This document shows, piece by piece, positions 28,025 to 38,416 of a stretch of DNA of 64,000 bases (the first letter of the stretch is position 1; every line of letters starts with the position of its first letter). Position numbers and translations under genes: made by a program. Under the pieces are notes generated by a model. It saw only the letters and a program-made list of their open reading frames with translations, had not been told where the DNA came from and searched no databases. This DNA is from Chitinophagaceae bacterium (GTDB lineage Bacteria > Bacteroidota > Bacteroidia > Chitinophagales > Chitinophagaceae): the NCBI GenBank assembly GCA_016708765.1, contig JADJFD010000001.1, forward strand, positions 620,001 to 684,000, written 5' to 3'.

Positions 28025-29446
28025 TTATTTCAATGACTTATATAAATCTATATATTGTTGAGCAGAACTATCCCATGAATGATCGATCGTCATCATATGA
28101 CCTCTCATCCAAGTATAAAGGTCTGGCTTATTATTGTATAGGTCAATAGCACGGCCAACCGAATAAGTAATATCTCCAATACTCGCCTGATCGAATCGAA
28201 TACCAAAACCATCCGTGTCACCCATATCTGTTACTGTATCTCTTAGGCCGCCAATATTTCGTACCATTGGAACAGTTCCGTAACGCAAAGCATACATCTG
28301 GTTCAATCCGCAAGGCTCTACTCGGCTTGGCATCAGTAGAAAGTCAGATCCTGCATACATTAAATGACTCAACGGTTCACTATAGCCTATATAGGAATTA
28401 TAATAACCGTTAAACTTGTGTTTCATCTGATCCAACTGATCTTCCAAATGCGGATCACCCGAGCCTAACACTAAAAAATTAGCATGACCATTATGCTGAT
28501 AAATTGATTGACTAATTGCTTCGGGTAATAAGTCTGCTGACTTTTCTCCTACCAACCTTCCGATGAATGATATTAATGGTTTATCAGGATCTAATCCAAA
28601 CTTACCAGCCAGTTCTTTTTTATTTTTCCGTTTTCCTTTCTCTACTAATTCCTTATCATAGTTTTTGGCAATGAGGCTATCCGTTAGCGGATCCCAAACC
28701 TGTGTGTCAATTCCATTCAATATACCGTGGCTTTTGCCTTGTTCATATCCAAAGAGATGCTCCAACCCATTTGCAGCACCTTTTAATTCATCTAGGTAAC
28801 TATGGCTAACCGTGGTGACTTTCCATGCACACTTCACTGCAGATGCCATTGGATTAATTGTTTTCTCCCAATCCAGCATTCCCCATTTCCAGCTATCGAA
28901 AGATGGAAGTAAGTAATATTTATCCCAAGGAATCCATCCCTGGTATTGTGCATTATGAACGGTGAATACAGTTGGTATATCCGCCATGTTATCCCGAAAC
29001 TCAATTGCATATTTTACAAAAAAAGGTATCAGGCCTGTATGATGATCATGGCAATGAAGAACATCAGGTTTATGCGACCATTTGTTTATCCAATCGCAAA
29101 CAGCTACCTGAAAAGAAAGAAATCTTTCAGTATCATCATCGTAGCCATATATTTTTTCCCTATCCAGCAATCCATTTATGTCAACCAGATACAAATCAAA
29201 ACCAAGCTTATTGGTTTTTTCTTTAATAATGCTGTAATGAAAAAACTGTGGACCAATATGCTGGCCGCCTTCATGCACAAGCTCCCACTCGTTATCGTAT
29301 AAAAACTTTGTGCGGTACATTGGCATCACCACTTTTGCCACATGACCAAGTTCTGTTTGATATTTGGGTAAAGCTCCAACAACATCACCTAAACCTCCGG
29401 CTTTTGCTACCGGATAACATTCTGCCGCTATGTGAACAATCTCCAT
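28025..29446 (-). CDS. glgA: Glycogen synthase (ADP-glucose type)
   Basis: GT5 glycosyltransferase of 473 residues that extends alpha-1,4-glucan from ADP-glucose. The KAGGLGDVVGALP motif near the N-terminus (residues 16-28) binds ADP-glucose, and the C-terminal half has GRLVGEKS and the E-x7-E region with MPSRVEPCGLNQMYALRYGT. It is first in a two-gene operon with glgC (9-base gap). Confidence 0.95.
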   Translation of the reverse strand: MEIVHIAAECYPVAKAGGLGDVVGALPKYQTELGHVAKVVMPMYRTKFLYDNEWELVHEGGQHIGPQFFHYSIIKEKTNKLGFDLYLVDINGLLDREKIYGYDDDTERFLSFQVAVCDWINKWSHKPDVLHCHDHHTGLIPFFVKYAIEFRDNMADIPTVFTVHNAQYQGWIPWDKYYLLPSFDSWKWGMLDWEKTINPMASAVKCAWKVTTVSHSYLDELKGAANGLEHLFGYEQGKSHGILNGIDTQVWDPLTDSLIAKNYDKELVEKGKRKNKKELAGKFGLDPDKPLISFIGRLVGEKSADLLPEAISQSIYQHNGHANFLVLGSGDPHLEDQLDQMKHKFNGYYNSYIGYSEPLSHLMYAGSDFLLMPSRVEPCGLNQMYALRYGTVPMVRNIGGLRDTVTDMGDTDGFGIRFDQASIGDITYSVGRAIDLYNNKPDLYTWMRGHMMTIDHSWDSSAQQYIDLYKSLK

Positions 29447-29662
29447 AATTTATTACTAAATGGTTTTGATTGAAATTAGGTTGTTTACTGATGAAAACAA
29501 AAATATAGTAACACAATATGAAGCCCATATTTACACCATTCAATTTACCCCTAAATGAATTTACTCATTTTTTATACAACTCACCAACAATGGAAATAAG
29601 AGTTTTTAAGTTAAACAAAATTTGTTTTACTTTCAGCATTCATTAAAAATCTATAGAATATT

Positions 29663-31343
29663 ATGAATCAAGAAACTAATATTTTAGCTGACATAAAAAA
29701 GCCAACGAATTATGGTGCGTTAGGTACCCTCGTTACAGTTTTCTTTTTTTGGGGATTTATTGCTGCAGGCAATAGTGTTTTCATTCCTTTTTGTAAGCAC
29801 TACTTCGATCTTGACCAATTTCAAAGCCAATTAATAGATTTTGCGTTTTATACTGCTTATTATGTTGGCGCATTATTATTATTCATTTTTGGAACAGTTG
29901 GCGGTAAAGACCTTGTTGGCAAATGGGGTTATAAAAAGAGTATTGTTTATGGCCTTCTCTTTTCTGCATTAGGAGCAGCTGCAATGATTATGGCGGTAAA
30001 TGGAAATAGTTTTTCTGGAATGCTAGTTGGACTGTTTATAGTTGCTCTTGGCTTTTCCTTACAACAAACCGCAGCACAGCCTTTCGCAATTACATTGGGA
30101 GATCCTGCTACAGGCACTGCCAGGGTTACATTAGGGGGTGCTGTTAACTCATTTGGAACTTCCATCGGTCCATTGGTAGTTGCATTAGCACTATTCGGAA
30201 CAACTGCTGCAATTACAGACGACCAAATTGCCGCACTAAGCCTTTCCAAAGTAATCGTATTATATATTGGTGTTGGTGCATTATTCATTAGCGCAGCAGC
30301 TATGTTTAATTTTTCAAAAAAGGTACCATCTGGAGTTATACTTGAGAAAACAGAAAGCGGAAACAAAGCATTGATCATGTTACTCATCATGACAGTTTTG
30401 TTAGGTGCTATGTTTGTTCCCGTATTCGGTACTTACAAAAACCCATTGGTAAATGCAACAGAAGCTGAACAAAAAGCATTAGAAATATATCGTCTCCGTT
30501 GGTTACTTGGGGCATTAGCTGTTGTAGTGGTTGGCCTTTTGGTTTCAAACCTTAGTGCAAGAAAAAAGCCAGATGGCTGGGGTGCTATGCGTTATCCTCA
30601 ATTAGTATTGGGTATGCTAGGCATATTTACTTATGTGGGTGTGGAAGTTGCTGTTGGTAGTAATCTTGGGGAATTATTAAAACAAAAAGAGTTTGGTTCT
30701 TTATCGGCCTCTCAGGCCACTCCATATATTATGATGTATTGGGGAAGTTTAATGATTGGACGATGGACAGGTGCTGTGAGTGCTTTTAATTTTAGCAAAG
30801 CCAAAAAAACAGTTACTACAACTTATTGTGCCATTGGTTGCATTTGGAATTCTTATACTTATTATTTACCTATCTAATTATGATGTGTCAGCATTATTCT
30901 ACTACATAATATGTGTTGTAGTTATGATTGCAGCATTTTTCTTAAGTAAAGACAGACCTGTTCAAACATTATTGATATTCAGTTTGCTTGGCATAGCTGG
31001 CATGGTTGTCGGATTACTATCGACAGGGATAGTAGCAATATATGCTTTCCTAAGTGCTGGACTTTGTTGCTCTATAATGTGGCCGTCTATTTTTAGTTTA
31101 TCAATTGCTGGTCTTGGAAAATATGAATCACAGGGCTCAGCATTTTTGATTATGATGATACTTGGTGGTGGTATTATTCCTCCAATACAAGGAAAATTGG
31201 CAGATATAATAGGTATTCATCAGTCTTATATTATTGCTGCAGTTTGCTTTGCATACCTGGCACTGTTTGCATTTTTAGTAAAAGGCATCTTACGCAAACA
31301 AGGTATTGATTACGATGCAGAAATAAGTGGCGGCGGACATTAA
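29663..31343 (+). CDS. Sugar MFS transporter (FucP/glucose-galactose type), interrupted
   Basis: Major facilitator superfamily permease with about 12 or more membrane segments. The region QTAAQPFAITLGDP and VTLGGAVNSFGTSIGPLV matches the FHS/FucP group, which takes up fucose, glucose or galactose with protons. The frame breaks at a run of seven A residues (30803-30809); removing one joins NFSKAKK to QLLQLIVPLVAFG and gives 559 residues. The next gene is a ROK kinase 22 bases downstream, which points to glucose as substrate. Confidence 0.88.
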
Positions 31344-31365
31344 TAAACAAAACCAAAAAAATAGT

Positions 31366-32325
31366 ATGTCAGATTTTGCAATAGGAGTAGATATTGGTGG
31401 AACCAACACAAAATTTGGAGTTGTTGATAAGCAAGGGAAAATTCTTTATCAAGACAGAATGCTTACAAATGATGCAAATGATGTGCAGGATTTTGTTGAT
31501 GAGTTACACCAAAAATTAATGCCGCTGATTGAAAAATCCGGTGGTATTGAAAAATTTGCCGGCATAGGCGTTGGAGCACCAAACGGGAATTATTATACCG
31601 GCACAATTGAATATGCTGCAAACTTGAAATGGCGGGGTATTATCCCGTTTGCCAAAATCACTTCTGAAAAATTTGGGATTCCTGTCAAACTTACCAATGA
31701 TGCTAATGCCGCTGCCATGGGCGAAATGATGTATGGATGTGCAAAAGGTATGAAACATTTCATCACAATCACATTGGGAACAGGGGTTGGAAGTGGAATT
31801 GTGATTGATGGAAAAATTGTACTGGGTCATGATGGATTTGCAGGTGAATTAGGGCACACTATTATCCGTCCGGGAGGTAGACTGCATAAGGGAACGGGAA
31901 TAAGAGGCACTCTGGAATCATATGCTTCTGCAACAGGAGTAAGAGAAACTGCATTAGAAATGCTTTCTGATAATCCAAAAGTGGATAGTGTACTCAGAGA
32001 TTCTTCAATCAACGATCTTATTACAAGCCAAACCGTGTACGAAGCGGCTATCAAAGGTGATAAAATTGCGAATGATATTTTCGATTATACTGGTCAGATA
32101 TTAGGGGAAGCATTAGCCAACTTTGTTATGTTTTCTTCGCCGGAAGCAATTATTCTATTCGGTGGTTTAACGAAGGCTGGTAATCTAATATTAAGCCCTA
32201 CAAAAAAGGCAATGGAAGAGACATTGGTTCAAAATTTTAAAAACAAAGTAAAAATATTGTTTAGCAATTTGCAGGAAGCTGATGCTGCCATACTTGGTGC
32301 TAGTGCATTGGTTTGGGATAATTAA
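31366..32325 (+). CDS. ROK family sugar kinase, probable glucokinase
   Basis: A 319-residue cytoplasmic kinase starting at ATG 31366. The phosphate-binding motif DIGGTNTKFG (residues 8-17) and the ATP-site LGTGVGSGIVIDG are clear, and GHTIIRPGGR follows. The ROK zinc motif CxCGxxGC is replaced by RLHKGTGIRGTLE, so the cysteines are absent. The upstream sugar permease and nearby glg genes support glucose as substrate, feeding glucose 6-phosphate into glycolysis or glycogen. Confidence 0.85.
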   Translation: MSDFAIGVDIGGTNTKFGVVDKQGKILYQDRMLTNDANDVQDFVDELHQKLMPLIEKSGGIEKFAGIGVGAPNGNYYTGTIEYAANLKWRGIIPFAKITSEKFGIPVKLTNDANAAAMGEMMYGCAKGMKHFITITLGTGVGSGIVIDGKIVLGHDGFAGELGHTIIRPGGRLHKGTGIRGTLESYASATGVRETALEMLSDNPKVDSVLRDSSINDLITSQTVYEAAIKGDKIANDIFDYTGQILGEALANFVMFSSPEAIILFGGLTKAGNLILSPTKKAMEETLVQNFKNKVKILFSNLQEADAAILGASALVWDN

Positions 32326-32345
32326 TTCTTCAACATTAACATAGA

Positions 32346-32379
32346 AAAAGCCCTGATAAATTATATATCAGGGCTTTTT
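32346..32379. terminator. Bidirectional terminator between the kinase and protease genes
   Basis: Perfect 14-bp arms AAAAAGCCCTGATA and TATCAGGGCTTTTT around AATTA, located between convergent stops. Confidence 0.9.
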
Positions 32380-32401
32380 AATAAAAATATTTTCTACTTT
32401 A

Positions 32402-34552
32402 TCAGAATGCCTTTTTAGGTTCTTCGTTCCCTTTAATCTTCACCAGATTTTGCTGGTTGATCATATCATTCATCACTTTCATTGCCTGATCAAGGTAGAT
32501 ATCTTTCTGCAAAGATTTTAGCCATTGTTGAAATCTTTCCTGCTTGCTTTTATCATCTGACCACCGGTCTACTTCTTTTGGCAATGCGGATACATCCAAT
32601 TCAGCCTTAAGTTTCAATAAAGACTCCAGTTGCTTTACAGTTTTGCGGATTGCCTCTTGCTCTTCCTTATACTTATCTAGTTTTAAGGAATACTCTTTGG
32701 TGTTCTGATTAGAAAGCCATTCTGCACTTTCTTTAATTAAGTTAAATGTGTTATCGTTCTCCAAACGCAGATTACTTAACTGTTGAATCGTTTTTAAATC
32801 ATAACCAGGGTCCCAGTTTTTATAAGCTGCCTTATTAATCTCATCCCAAGGCAAAGCATCTTCATCGTCTTTCTCTCTTACTTTAAGGTATTCAAGATTA
32901 TCGGGTAAAATAATATCAGAGCTAACACCTTTAAGCTGTGTTGAGCCTCCATTAATTCGATAGAATTTTTGTAAAGTAAGTTTTACAGTACCTAACTCTG
33001 CATTTGAAAGAGAGAAACCGTTTTCATCCAAACCGATATTACGCTGCACCGTTCCTTTTCCATAGGTAGATGTACTTCCGATAATAACACCTCTTCCATA
33101 ATCCTGAATAGCTGCAGCAAATATTTCAGAAGCAGAAGCACTGAACTCATTTACCATTACTGCTAATGGACCTGTATATAAAACATTACGGTCTTTATCC
33201 TTCAACACACTGGCATTGTTCTCCCTGTCTTGCACCTGCACAATTGGGCCATCTTCTATAAATAATCCAGCCATTTGTACTACATCATATAGAGAACCAC
33301 CACCATTATTCCTAAGATCGATTACAATACCATCTACATTTTCTGCTTTTAATTTTGTAACCTCATTTGCAACATCAGTAAAACTTCTATTGCCATTTGG
33401 CCTGTCGAAATCTGCATAAAACTCAGGAAGAAAAATATAACCAATCTTCGATGTTTCATTTTTTACAATAGCACTACGGGCAAATGTTTCGTCTTGAACT
33501 ATTTCATCTCTGATGATAGAAACTACTTTTAATGTGCCATCCTGTTTGCGCAGCGTAAGATTTACTTCTGTTCCTTTTTTACCACGAATCAACTTAACTG
33601 CATCTGTAACTACAAAGCCTGTTAATTCAACCGGATCTTCTTTTCCTTGCGCTACTTTTACAATTACGTCGCCAGCTTGTATTTCGCCAGATTTCCATGC
33701 GGGGCTTCCAGATAGCACACTTGCCACTTTAATATTCCCTTCCTCATATTGCAACGAAGCACCTATTCCGTAAAAACGGCCACTCATTTCTTCATCAAAA
33801 TATCTTTTATCTACTGGCGGAAAAAACTCTGAATGCGGATCAAATGTTGTTGTAATCGCATTTACAAACATGTTGAACTTGTCATCGTCACTAAACTTCA
33901 GACGATATCGGTCAAAAGTTCTGTCCATTATTTTTTGAACCTTTTCTCTTGCTTCTTTTTCAAGTTCTGTATCAGACTTTACAACAAAGCCCTCTTTTCC
34001 TTTATTCTTCTCCCTTGTTTCTAATAAGTCAACATAACGTTCAAGGGTCATGTATTTTATTTTCTTTCTCCAGCGATCCTTTCTTTCTGCGTCCGTTACA
34101 GGATAATTTAGTTTATCCGCATCAAGTAAGACCGTCTCGTCTGTAGAAAAAATAAAAGGCTTTGCAAGAAGCTCATTACTTATAGTTGCAGCCTCCTCCA
34201 TTCTTTTATTAAAAGATTTTCCGGCAGCAAGAAAAAATTCTACCGTTGCGCCTTTAATCTCTTCATCAATTGTAGTTTCAAATTTCTTTAGTGCATCAAT
34301 ATCACTTTGAAGAAAGATATTCTTCTCGGCATTGAGATCAGTAATAAATTTTTTGAAAATTTTCTTAGAAAAATCGTCATTAATATCCTGCGGACTATAA
34401 TGAGCTTGTTTAAGCATTTCACCAACTAATTTCAGGATCTGCTCATACTTTGTGGGTGGATTCGAGGGGGATTTTAGACCATTGCCCATTGTTTTAACAG
34501 CAAGGAACGATGCAGCTACAATCATCAGAATCACAAACGGAAGTCTTTTCAT
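32402..34552 (-). CDS. Carboxy-terminal processing (tail-specific) protease, S41 family
   Basis: A 716-residue periplasmic protease of the Prc/Tsp group. I chose ATG 34550-34552 (MKRLPFVILMIVAASFLAV), which gives a signal anchor; upstream codons add an unlikely leader. A PDZ domain lies at about 250-335, and the catalytic Ser-Lys dyad is visible in VNEFSASASEIFAAAI and STYGKGTVQ. The N- and C-terminal helical domains are those of the long Prc form. Such proteases trim or degrade envelope proteins. Confidence 0.92.
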   Translation of the reverse strand: MKRLPFVILMIVAASFLAVKTMGNGLKSPSNPPTKYEQILKLVGEMLKQAHYSPQDINDDFSKKIFKKFITDLNAEKNIFLQSDIDALKKFETTIDEEIKGATVEFFLAAGKSFNKRMEEAATISNELLAKPFIFSTDETVLLDADKLNYPVTDAERKDRWRKKIKYMTLERYVDLLETREKNKGKEGFVVKSDTELEKEAREKVQKIMDRTFDRYRLKFSDDDKFNMFVNAITTTFDPHSEFFPPVDKRYFDEEMSGRFYGIGASLQYEEGNIKVASVLSGSPAWKSGEIQAGDVIVKVAQGKEDPVELTGFVVTDAVKLIRGKKGTEVNLTLRKQDGTLKVVSIIRDEIVQDETFARSAIVKNETSKIGYIFLPEFYADFDRPNGNRSFTDVANEVTKLKAENVDGIVIDLRNNGGGSLYDVVQMAGLFIEDGPIVQVQDRENNASVLKDKDRNVLYTGPLAVMVNEFSASASEIFAAAIQDYGRGVIIGSTSTYGKGTVQRNIGLDENGFSLSNAELGTVKLTLQKFYRINGGSTQLKGVSSDIILPDNLEYLKVREKDDEDALPWDEINKAAYKNWDPGYDLKTIQQLSNLRLENDNTFNLIKESAEWLSNQNTKEYSLKLDKYKEEQEAIRKTVKQLESLLKLKAELDVSALPKEVDRWSDDKSKQERFQQWLKSLQKDIYLDQAMKVMNDMINQQNLVKIKGNEEPKKAF

Positions 34553-34743
34553 ATTCAAAAGGTATTTTAATGTCTCGGACATAGTCCAAAAATAACGCAA
34601 AAAGCTTGCTTTTCTTGTCTTTACAGGGTTTTAACAACTGTTTTTGAAGAACGGTAGAAATCCCTTCGTAAAAACAGAAGCCACTTTTAATAAAATAGTT
34701 TGCCTTCAGCCTTCTTTTATTTTTAATGAAAACTCATTTTACC

Positions 34744-34751
34744 TATTTTTG
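34744..34751 (+). promoter_or_regulatory. Candidate -7 element for tRNA-His
   Basis: TATTTTTG fits TAnnTTTG, 43 bases before the tRNA. No well-placed -33 TTTG. Confidence 0.4.
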
Positions 34752-34793
34752 CAATCCGAAATTTCCGTCTTAGGAAAATGGTTGCGGATATAT

Positions 34794-34871
34794 GGTGGTT
34801 ATAGCTCAGTTGGTTAGAGCATCAGATTGTGATTCTGAGGGTCGCCGGTTCGAGCCCGGTTAGCCACCCCA
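34794..34871 (+). tRNA. tRNA-His (anticodon GTG)
   Basis: Cloverleaf: acceptor GTGGTTA (34795-34801) pairs with TAGCCAC (34861-34867); D arm AGCTCAGTTGGTTAGAGC; anticodon stem CAGA/TCTG with loop TTGTGAT, anticodon GTG; T arm with GCCGG-TTCGAGC-CCGGT. The extra 5' G (34794) faces a C discriminator (34868), the identity signature of tRNA-His. CCA is encoded (34869-34871). Confidence 0.97.
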
Positions 34872-34873
34872 AA

Positions 34874-34902
34874 AAACCCCGTTTCAAACGAGACGGGGTT
34901 TA
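34874..34902 (+). terminator. Intrinsic terminator of tRNA-His
   Basis: CCCCGTTTC and GAGACGGGG pair around AAAC, with flanking A and T residues, three bases after the CCA end. Confidence 0.85.
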
Positions 34903-34923
34903 ATTTTAGATTAAAGTTTCAAA

Positions 34924-35535
34924 ATGAGTTATTGGTTCTTATTATTTCCCATTATTTCTGCCTTCATCGGTTGGATTACCAATTGGGTCGCCATTAAAAT
35001 GCTTTTTCATCCTAGAACACCGAAAAGAATATTAGGTATAACATTTCATGGAATATTTCCAAAACGACAACAAAAGTTTGCTGAAAAACTGGGCAAACTT
35101 GTTAGCGAAGAATTTCTTTCTTTCGATGATATCGAAGCGAAAATCAGCAACCCGGAAAATCTGAAGCAGATTATGCCAATTATAGAAACTCATATTGATG
35201 ATTTTCTAAGAAACAAACTTAAAGATGAGATGCCTGTTATCAGTATGTTTATTGGTGATAAAACAATTGGCAACCTGAAGACAATGTTCATGAAAGAGAT
35301 TGAGACACTTTTGCCAATAGTAATGAAACAATATGCTGCTAATTTAAAAACCGAACTTGATCTTGAGCAAATCGTAATTACAAAAGTGGCTGCCTTTTCA
35401 TCAGATAAGCTCGAAGAAGTCCTTTATCAGATTATGTCAAAAGAATTTCGCTTTGTTGAAATAATCGGAGCTGTAATCGGCTTCCTGATCGGTTCATTAC
35501 AGGTAATATTCACTTATTTTATCAACAAAGGTTGA
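34924..35535 (+). CDS. DUF445 family membrane protein
   Basis: A 203-residue protein. It begins with a hydrophobic segment and the characteristic PIISAFIGWITNWVAIKMLFHP motif, followed by GIFPKRQQKFAEKLG, and ends with a second membrane segment (IIGAVIGFLIGSLQVIFTYF). This is the short DUF445 form, with termini in the membrane and a long helical domain between. The function is unknown. Confidence 0.88.
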   Translation: MSYWFLLFPIISAFIGWITNWVAIKMLFHPRTPKRILGITFHGIFPKRQQKFAEKLGKLVSEEFLSFDDIEAKISNPENLKQIMPIIETHIDDFLRNKLKDEMPVISMFIGDKTIGNLKTMFMKEIETLLPIVMKQYAANLKTELDLEQIVITKVAAFSSDKLEEVLYQIMSKEFRFVEIIGAVIGFLIGSLQVIFTYFINKG

Positions 35536-35642
35536 TAAACCGAACATTTACCACTTATAACTGTCATAGTCAGTTCATCAAGTTATATAGTTAAGTCAGC
35601 AAGTTCTGAAACCATAACCCGTCTAAATATCAAATCAAAAAA

Positions 35643-38288
35643 ATGAGAGTCTCATTAATCCTTTTCGCTTCATTATTAATTAGTTATACTTCCATTGCCC
35701 AATTTCCGGGTGGCGGTCGTCCCAGCGGTGCCGGTGCTGGACAGCAATTAACAGGAACCATGTACGGAAAAATTGTAGATGGTATATCGCAAAAACCAAT
35801 CCCTTATGCATCTGTTCAATTATTGGGAAGCAAGTTTGACACGGCTACCAAAAAAATGATGAATGATGTAGTAGTGGGCGGTATGCTTACTGAATCTAAT
35901 GGCGATTTCAGATTGGAAAAAGTGCCTGTTTTTGGCTCTTTAAAGTTAAAGGTTTCAGTTGTTGGGTTCAAACCTCATGAACAAGCTGTTTCATTTGATA
36001 TAAAGAAAACAGAAACCGGTGCCCCAGACATGAGTTCTATTGCTAATGCACTCGATAAAGATCTTGGAAATATTACCATCACTATAGCAGAAAAAATGCT
36101 GGAGAATGTTATTATCACAGCTGAAAAGCCCGGTTTACAATTAGGTATAGACCGTAAGGTGTTCAATGTAGATAAAAACATCGTATCAGCTGGTGGAACG
36201 GCTGTTGATATTATGAGAAACGTCCCTTCTTTAAATGTTGATATAGATGGCAATGTTTCGCTTCGCAATAATTCCCCACAAATATTTGTTGATGGCAGAC
36301 CGACCACTATGGAACTAGATCAGATTCCTGCTGATGCAATTGAAAGTGTTGAAATAATTACAAATCCATCTGCCAAATTTGATGCATCGGGTGGAACTGC
36401 AGGTATTCTGAATATCATTCTTAAGAAAAATAGAAAAGTAGGTTACAATGGTAGCCTGAGAGCAAATCTTGATAGTCGTGGCCGTATTGGTTTAGGTGGC
36501 GATATAAATATTAGACAAAATAAAATCAATGCTTTTGCAAGTGTAAATTTTAATCAACGTAAATCAATAAGCACAGGTGTTACAGAACGCCTATATACAA
36601 ATACAAATTCAAGTTATTCGCAAATACAAAATGACATCTCAAATTTTGATGGCGACTTTAAATTTATTCGTACCGGGCTTGACTATTTCATGACCAACCG
36701 GTCTACTTTATCAGCTAGTTTTAATATAGCATCTGGTAAATTTGAGCCTTTCTCTAGTAATGAAGTATTTACTAAAGTATTATCACCAACTACTTACGAT
36801 TCCCTTACTAAAAGGGTTACAAATTCAAGCCGTGAATTCGATAATTTAGGTGGTTCAATCAGTTTCAAACATAATTTCCCAAAGGCAGGCAGAGAATTAA
36901 CTGCGGATATTAACTATAGAGGCAGAACTGGACCAAATAATAATCTGCTTACCACACAAATTTTTAACCCCGACTTAATTACCATTGATAGGACCTTAAT
37001 TCAACGTCAGATTGGAGATGGCAAAAGCAATAATGTAACAATACAAACTGATTTTATAAATCCATTAAGCGAAAATTCTAAAATGGAAATGGGATTCAGA
37101 GCTGAATTCAACGATAACACAAGCACCAATGGCTATTATGATGTTGATCCTTCAACGGGTCAAATAATTCCAACTCCAACTTCATACAACGATTATAAAA
37201 GTAATGACCGTGTATTAGCAGCCTATGCTACTTATAGCAACAGGATTAAAGATTTTGGCTACCAGTTGGGCCTCCGAGCAGAAAGTTCAAACTACCAAGG
37301 AGATTTAAGAACTACAAACGAAAAGTTTAATATTGATTATCCAATCAGCCTTTTCCCAAGTGTTTTCTTGAATCAGAAATTAGGAGGTAATCAAGAAATA
37401 CAGCTGAATTACTCAAGAAGGATTAACCGTCCAAATTTCTGGCAGCTAATTCCATTTATTGACTCTTCTGACATATTGAACCCTAGTGTTGGTAATCCTG
37501 GGCTACTGCCAGAATTTACAAACTCACTTGAATTGTCTTATCAGAAAACTTTTAAAAACAAAGACAATTTTCTTGCTTCAATTTATTACAAAAACACAAA
37601 TGCATTAATATCTAGGTTTCAGGAACCAAGAATCATACCTGGCACAAGTAAAGAGCTATTGATAAGCACTTACATCAATGCAAATTCAAGCTATGTAACT
37701 GGTCTTGAATTAACAATGAGAAACAATCTTGCCAAATGGTGGGAGCTAACGTCAAACGTTAACTTGTTTACCTCAAAAATTGATATTGACGATGCAAGTA
37801 TTACAAGCCAAGATCAATTTGTTAGCTGGTTTGCTAAAATAAACAACAGTTTTAAAGTATCTAAGAAATTAAGCTTCCAATTATCGGGCAGCTACCAATC
37901 TAAAACCGTTCTTCCTCCAGGAGGAAGTGGTAATAGTGGTGGTGGTCGTGGTGGTGGTGGTTTCGGCGGATTTGGTCAAACATCTTCTGCGCAGGGATAT
38001 GTAAAACCTGTATATTATGTAGATGCCGCTGTGCGTTATTCTTTCATGAAAGAAGACAGAGCTTCTCTTTCTCTTAACATAAACGACATCTTCAGATCAA
38101 GAGTGTCAGATGTCCATTCCGAAGCACCTGGCTTTATACAGGATGCTATTCGCAGAAGAGATGCTCAAGTATTACGTCTAAACTTCAGCTGGAGATTTGG
38201 CAAATTTGATGCATCACTATTTAAAAGAAAAAGTAACAAACAAGGCGATCCGAACGGTGGATTAGATATGGGCGGTATGGGTCAGTAA
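35643..38288 (+). CDS. Outer-membrane beta-barrel (TonB-dependent receptor-like) protein
   Basis: An 881-residue protein with signal peptide (MRVSLILFASLLISYTSIAQ). After a Gly-rich linker comes a carboxypeptidase-regulatory-like domain (about 40-130), a plug (VDIMRNVPSLNVDIDG, IFVDGRPTT) and a barrel of the OMP_b-brl_3 type. A loop near residue 765 is glycine-rich (GGGRGGGGFGGFG). The last residue segment is Gly/Met-rich rather than ending in an aromatic residue. The substrate is unknown. No SusD or GLPGLI partner is adjacent. Confidence 0.88.
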   Translation: MRVSLILFASLLISYTSIAQFPGGGRPSGAGAGQQLTGTMYGKIVDGISQKPIPYASVQLLGSKFDTATKKMMNDVVVGGMLTESNGDFRLEKVPVFGSLKLKVSVVGFKPHEQAVSFDIKKTETGAPDMSSIANALDKDLGNITITIAEKMLENVIITAEKPGLQLGIDRKVFNVDKNIVSAGGTAVDIMRNVPSLNVDIDGNVSLRNNSPQIFVDGRPTTMELDQIPADAIESVEIITNPSAKFDASGGTAGILNIILKKNRKVGYNGSLRANLDSRGRIGLGGDINIRQNKINAFASVNFNQRKSISTGVTERLYTNTNSSYSQIQNDISNFDGDFKFIRTGLDYFMTNRSTLSASFNIASGKFEPFSSNEVFTKVLSPTTYDSLTKRVTNSSREFDNLGGSISFKHNFPKAGRELTADINYRGRTGPNNNLLTTQIFNPDLITIDRTLIQRQIGDGKSNNVTIQTDFINPLSENSKMEMGFRAEFNDNTSTNGYYDVDPSTGQIIPTPTSYNDYKSNDRVLAAYATYSNRIKDFGYQLGLRAESSNYQGDLRTTNEKFNIDYPISLFPSVFLNQKLGGNQEIQLNYSRRINRPNFWQLIPFIDSSDILNPSVGNPGLLPEFTNSLELSYQKTFKNKDNFLASIYYKNTNALISRFQEPRIIPGTSKELLISTYINANSSYVTGLELTMRNNLAKWWELTSNVNLFTSKIDIDDASITSQDQFVSWFAKINNSFKVSKKLSFQLSGSYQSKTVLPPGGSGNSGGGRGGGGFGGFGQTSSAQGYVKPVYYVDAAVRYSFMKEDRASLSLNINDIFRSRVSDVHSEAPGFIQDAIRRRDAQVLRLNFSWRFGKFDASLFKRKSNKQGDPNGGLDMGGMGQ

Positions 38289-38310
38289 TAATTAAAAAAA
38301 TAATTACTTG

Positions 38311-38345
38311 AAAAAAGGTTCTGTGATTTTGCAGCACCTTTTTTC
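38311..38345 (+). terminator. Intrinsic terminator of the beta-barrel gene
   Basis: AAAAAAGGT-t-CTG and CAG-c-ACCTTTTTT pair around an 8-base loop, followed by a T run. Confidence 0.8.
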
Positions 38346-38416
38346 TTTATTATAATAGATTGAAATGCTTAAACAATTTACAATTCCGTTTCTTTGCTGC
38401 GTATTGAAAATTAATA

